NCBI GenBank assembly: GCA_022798035.1
Contig: JAAWLS010000083.1
Location: forward strand, 1 to 8,625
Source: Lachnospiraceae bacterium
GTDB taxonomy: Bacteria > Bacillota > Clostridia > Lachnospirales > Lachnospiraceae
DNA: 8,625 bases
Reading direction: 5' to 3'
In this document: positions 5,852 through 8,625 of the stretch, one piece after another
How the letters are laid out: every line of letters begins with the position of its first letter
Position numbering within the stretch: position 1 is the stretch's first letter
The notes under the pieces: generated by a model
Seen by the model: only the letters and a program-made list of their open reading frames with translations
Told to the model about the DNA's origin: nothing
Databases searched by the model: none
Translations under genes and position numbers: made by a program

Positions 5852-5925
5852 AAAAAGTTCCGGTGTACATCATCTTTTATCGAAAGTGGGCGCTTTCCGA
5901 CGATGTATGCCGGAACAAATTTTTA
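5852..5925. terminator. Two-way hairpin terminator between convergent genes
   Basis: A 15-bp stem joins 5857-5871 with 5902-5916 (GTTCCGG with CCGGAAC at the base, TACATC with GATGTA above, two G-T wobbles between). It encloses a second stem, GAAAG 5882-5886 with CTTTC 5893-5897 around loop TGGGCG. On the - strand the stem is followed at once by TTTTT (complement of 5852-5856), fitting termination of the lipoprotein gene. On the + strand AAATTTTT (5917-5924) follows, serving the DUF2085 gene less perfectly. Confidence 0.6.
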
Positions 5926-5959
5926 ACAGTTCATCCCGGGGAACATTGTGCCTGCACAG

Positions 5960-5997
5960 ATTCAGCCACTTATTCCTTCTGGCTGAATTTTTCGTTT
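5960..5997 (+). terminator. Rho-independent terminator of the small membrane gene pair
   Basis: ATTCAGCCA (5960-5968) and TGGCTGAAT (5980-5988) form a perfect 9-bp stem with an 11-base loop, followed by TTTTTCGTTTTT through 5999. The T-tract ends right at the stop of the convergent lipoprotein gene (6001-6003). On the - strand no T-tract follows the stem, so it works in the + direction. Confidence 0.85.
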
Positions 5998-6000
5998 TTG

Positions 6001-7773
6001 TCACGTCTCCCAGTACTCAGGCAGATATTTTTTTAAAATATCAAAAGGAGCCGCGCCCATCCGCATTAGGGCGCTATGAAATTTATAATCACTGTAATCT
6101 TCTTTGTATTTGTTCGTGGCATACTCTCTCAAATTCAGAAATTCCAGATATCCCACATAGTATTTTAAATAATGGGCCGGCTCTTCCACAATAAGCTGAT
6201 AGATTTTCTTGATTGTATTTTTATCTTTAATCTGATACTTTCCAAAAAAGTCAATGGTGTCCTTCAGGCTCCACCCATCGTAATGAATCCCCATGTCTGC
6301 GCTTGCATAGAGACTCAGCAAGGCCGATTGGTTTTTCTGGAGAAAAGCCGCCACAGCTTTATCAACATCTGCATAATAGTAAGACTGCATTTCCACATAA
6401 GTTGCCCAGCCCTCCACATAGCCGCTGCTTCCAAACAGACTGCGAATAGGCTCCAGCCCGCAGCTTCTCTCCATCACGTTTTGATAGAGATGACCGGGAA
6501 ATCCTTCATGGGCAAGAGTGGTATAGAGCTGCAGTTTTTCATCTCCTTTTGCCCTGTTGATATAAATACAGTTCTGAGAAATATCGTCTATGGGAGGCGT
6601 CAAATAAAAAGCGGGAGCCGTATACTCTTCCAAAGAAGGATGCACCTCTTTCACAGAAAAAGAAACCTTTGGCGGCGACGGGAAATCCTGCTGCATTTTG
6701 TTCTGCAAATCTGACAAAATTTCTCCGGGCTCCTCTGTGGGAAGCTGATAATTCACACTTTTCTGACCGATATCCGGATATTTCCCCGCAATCTGCGCCA
6801 AATCTTCCAAATCCTGTTTCCTCTGCCGTTCTGTCTGCCTCTGCATCTCTTCCACAGACATACTGGAACCGGTGGTATCTGTTACCAGATATTCATAATA
6901 TTCTTTTCCATCTTCCAGACCGCAGAGTCCCCCTGTATTTCTTCCACTGCCTTTTAGAAGAGATAAATCCTCCGCCAGTTTTCGATAAGCTGGAATCAAT
7001 TCTTCCTTGACGGCCTGCCGGTTTCTCTGTTTATAATTTTCCCTTTGTTCCGGCGTCAGAAAATCCGCCTCATCCACTCTCTGCTCAAACGTAGAGAGCA
7101 GATAATTATTTTCCGTATCCTGTATAAAATTATCACATTGTATTACAACATCTTCCACCGCAAAATCTGCCATAAACAGCCCTTTTTCGGCCTTTACCTT
7201 CTCCACCTCCATAATCTGCGAAAACAAATCTGAGGTGCAGGACAAGAGCTTTAAGTAATCTTCAATATCTTTTTCATCATAAAAAATATACTCTGCTAAA
7301 AGTACCGGAAGCTGAGACTGAATTCCGGTAGAAGGTTTTAATATTTCCCCGTAAAGGTTGAATTTTCCTGATGGAATTTCTTTTTGAATATAATCCATCA
7401 TAATATCATAAGTCATCTTTTGAGAAGTACTCAATTCTCCTTTATCAAATTTTTCAAGATTCTCTTTCCAATTTTCTAAGACTGCGGCCGCCTCATTTCC
7501 ACTGTCCACTGTAACATTTCCATAGGTAACTGTATAATCTACAATACCATAGTTCTCCGGATGAGCCAGACTATAATGCATATTCAGAGTGCTTGCCGTA
7601 ATCTCCGTTCGAAAAACCTGATTTAAGTATTTAGAAAATTTATTCTGTGTCTCCTGATTTTCCCCGCATCCTGCCTGCAGACACAACACCGCCGCAAATA
7701 ACAGCAGAAATCCTCTTTTTCTGTATCTCTTTTTTCCAGCCGTAAATCTTCTTTCCAGCAATTTTTCTCTCAT
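6001..7773 (-). CDS. DUF885 family putative metallopeptidase, lipoprotein
   Basis: The 590-residue product starts with a basic region (about 20 residues with many Arg and Lys), then a hydrophobic stretch GFLLLFAAVLCLQAGC ending at C36, which would be lipidated, placing the enzyme on the outer face of the membrane. The lipobox has Gln at -3 instead of Leu, so processing is likely but not certain. The long body is helical. The zinc-binding signature HEGFPGH is at residues 422-428, inside TLAHEGFPGHLYQN, and the downstream glutamate in GYVEGWATYVE (about 454) is the expected third ligand. The size and the HExxPGH plus EGWA pair define the DUF885 family of predicted zinc peptidases; the substrate is unknown. 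ATG 7773 is the only in-frame start after a TGA. GGAG lies 13 bases upstream, further than usual. The gene is divergent from mgtE. Confidence 0.88.
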   Translation of the reverse strand: MREKLLERRFTAGKKRYRKRGFLLLFAAVLCLQAGCGENQETQNKFSKYLNQVFRTEITASTLNMHYSLAHPENYGIVDYTVTYGNVTVDSGNEAAAVLENWKENLEKFDKGELSTSQKMTYDIMMDYIQKEIPSGKFNLYGEILKPSTGIQSQLPVLLAEYIFYDEKDIEDYLKLLSCTSDLFSQIMEVEKVKAEKGLFMADFAVEDVVIQCDNFIQDTENNYLLSTFEQRVDEADFLTPEQRENYKQRNRQAVKEELIPAYRKLAEDLSLLKGSGRNTGGLCGLEDGKEYYEYLVTDTTGSSMSVEEMQRQTERQRKQDLEDLAQIAGKYPDIGQKSVNYQLPTEEPGEILSDLQNKMQQDFPSPPKVSFSVKEVHPSLEEYTAPAFYLTPPIDDISQNCIYINRAKGDEKLQLYTTLAHEGFPGHLYQNVMERSCGLEPIRSLFGSSGYVEGWATYVEMQSYYYADVDKAVAAFLQKNQSALLSLYASADMGIHYDGWSLKDTIDFFGKYQIKDKNTIKKIYQLIVEEPAHYLKYYVGYLEFLNLREYATNKYKEDYSDYKFHSALMRMGAAPFDILKKYLPEYWET

Positions 7774-7807
7774 ATTCCATGTTCATCTCCAGGCATATTC
7801 TTTTTAT

Positions 7808-7837
7808 TTTATGTTTTCTTTTCTCCTCTTAGAACAA
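7808..7837 (-). promoter_or_regulatory. Weak candidate promoter for the DUF885 lipoprotein gene
   Basis: On the - strand TTGTTC (complement of 7832-7837) and CATAAA (complement of 7808-7813) are 18 bases apart, upstream of the ATG at 7773. Both hexamers are poor matches, but no better pair is visible in the AT-rich stretch. Confidence 0.25.
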
Positions 7838-7879
7838 AGTGCACTTTATCTGATCAAAGGATTGTGATATAATGTGCAC
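7836..7879. promoter_or_regulatory. Palindrome and second GTGCAC half flanking the mgtE promoter; possible operator
   Basis: AAAGTGCACTTT at 7836-7847 is a perfect 12-bp palindrome touching the proposed mgtE -35. Its core GTGCAC recurs at 7874-7879, immediately after the -10, with 35 bases between centres. Two copies bracketing a promoter in a divergent gap suggest a dimeric repressor site. No regulator gene is in the window, so this is inference. Confidence 0.4.
7845..7873 (+). promoter_or_regulatory. Sigma-A promoter of mgtE with extended -10
   Basis: A perfect TATAAT at 7868-7873 is preceded by TGA (7865-7867), giving the extended -10 TGnTATAAT. The -35 position 17 bases upstream holds TTTATC (7845-7850), a weak match, as is common with extended -10 promoters. 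Transcription would begin near 7880, leaving a leader of only about 24 bases before the ATG. Confidence 0.75.
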
Positions 7880-7903
7880 GGAAGCAAAAAAGGAGGGATT
7901 ACA

Positions 7904-8625
7904 ATGGAAAATACGAACAATATCAAAATAGAAGACCTGGATTTCCTGGATATGGAAATAGAGGAAATCCACCGTCTGGCCGAACAATTGCTGGAAGAAC
8001 GAAAGTATTCTCTTTTAAGGCAGATGTTAAACAGTTTAAATGCCGCAGACATTGCCCTTTTGTTTGACGAGATGGACAAGAAGGAAATCCCTCTGCTCTA
8101 CCGCCTGCTGCCCAAAGAGGAGGCGGCAGACAGTTTCTCTTATATGAGCCGTGAGATGCAGAAAACTCTGATTAACACTCTGACAGACCGGGAGCTGCGG
8201 GCTGTGATGGATGATATTTTTCTGGATGACACAGTCGATATGATTGAGGAAATGCCGGCAAATGTGGTGGCAAGAATACTGCGCAATACGGATGAAGAGA
8301 CGAGAAAAATAATCAATCAAATTCTCCACTATCCAAAAGACAGCGCCGGAAGTCTGATGACTATTGAATATGTAAATATCAAAAAAGAGATGACGGTAGG
8401 AGCTGCAATTAACCGCATCCGTCATACGGCGGTGGACAAGGAGACAATCTACACCTGTTATGTCACAGAACACCGCAAATTGATTGGTATGGTATCAGTA
8501 AAAGATTTGCTGATGGCAGAAGATGCCATGCAGATTGAGGATATCATGGAGACAAATGTCATCTATGTAGATACCCATGAAGATAAAGAAGAAGTTGCAA
8601 AAATTTTCAATAAATATGATTTTCT
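7904..8625 (+). CDS. mgtE: Magnesium transporter MgtE, N-terminal part (cut by window edge)
   Basis: The frame is open from ATG 7904 to the end of the window (240 complete codons). The first 130 or so residues form the helical MgtE N domain (AADIALLFDEMDKKEIPLLYRLLPKEEAADSFSYM, then DDTVDMIEEMPANVVARIL). Next comes the hallmark YPKDSAGSLMTIEYV leading into the first CBS domain (TVGAAINRIR, then YVTEHRKLIGMVSVKDLLM) and the start of the second (IEDIMETNVIYVDTHEDKEEVAKIFNKYDF). In known MgtE channels the N and CBS domains are the cytoplasmic magnesium sensor that closes the pore. The five-helix membrane pore lies beyond the edge. A strong AAAAAGGAGGG (7887-7897) sits six bases before the ATG. 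The short leader leaves no room for an M-box magnesium riboswitch. Confidence 0.95.
   Translation, partial: MENTNNIKIEDLDFLDMEIEEIHRLAEQLLEERKYSLLRQMLNSLNAADIALLFDEMDKKEIPLLYRLLPKEEAADSFSYMSREMQKTLINTLTDRELRAVMDDIFLDDTVDMIEEMPANVVARILRNTDEETRKIINQILHYPKDSAGSLMTIEYVNIKKEMTVGAAINRIRHTAVDKETIYTCYVTEHRKLIGMVSVKDLLMAEDAMQIEDIMETNVIYVDTHEDKEEVAKIFNKYDF

Noticed and set aside
5886..6194. 102-codon + strand open frame through the terminators into the DUF885 3' end
   Set aside because: It crosses two hairpin terminators and the antisense of a real gene, with no binding site upstream.
6172..7010. Long open frames on the + strand (180 and 113 codons) opposite the DUF885 gene
   Set aside because: They lie wholly inside a well-supported gene with the HEGFPGH motif, have no recognisable domains or good ribosome binding sites, and look like shadows of its codon use.
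8036..8473. 145-codon open frame on the - strand inside mgtE
   Set aside because: It overlaps clear MgtE N and CBS domain coding sequence and its translation shows no family features.

Overview
The window looks like chromosomal DNA of a Gram-positive anaerobe of the class Clostridia, most likely a member of the Lachnospiraceae. Three things point there: AAGGAGG-type ribosome binding sites, moderate GC with AT-rich intergenic DNA, and the gene order yaaR - holB - ricT(yaaT) - trmN6(yabB) - rsmI(yabC). That order is a compact version of the Bacillus subtilis yaaR-yabC region; yabA and yazA are absent. Family assignments come from recognised protein motifs; no database search was run.

Layout. 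Positions 1-559 hold two gene fragments that do not normally sit together: the tail end of a UvrA-like reading frame (to about 86) and, in another frame, a guanylate-kinase-like gene missing its ATP-binding N-terminus (homology from about 92 to 559). Positions 677-1117 are yaaR. Positions 1118-1476 are a non-coding block made almost entirely of repeats: a 20-bp tandem array, three successive hairpins and an alternating 21/22-bp array. Positions 1477-5154 are a housekeeping cluster on the + strand: holB (clamp-loader delta'), ricT (RNase Y accessory factor), trmN6 (tRNA methyltransferase) and rsmI (16S rRNA methyltransferase). A strong promoter whose -35 box covers the rsmI stop codon then drives two overlapping small membrane-protein genes (5234-5846), the second from the DUF2085 family. 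A two-way hairpin terminator and a second clean terminator (5857-6000) separate these from a convergent gene for a DUF885-type metallopeptidase lipoprotein (6001-7773, - strand). A 130-bp divergent intergenic region with a palindromic element leads to mgtE, a magnesium transporter gene that runs off the right edge.

How the genes fit together. The central cluster joins DNA replication (delta'), RNA processing control (RicT) and RNA modification (TrmN6, RsmI), a linkage common in Firmicutes. The membrane and lipoprotein genes at the right are independent units with their own signals. No phage, defence, CRISPR or transposase genes are visible. The most unusual parts are the UvrA/guanylate-kinase junction at the left edge and the repeat- and hairpin-filled gap between yaaR and holB.
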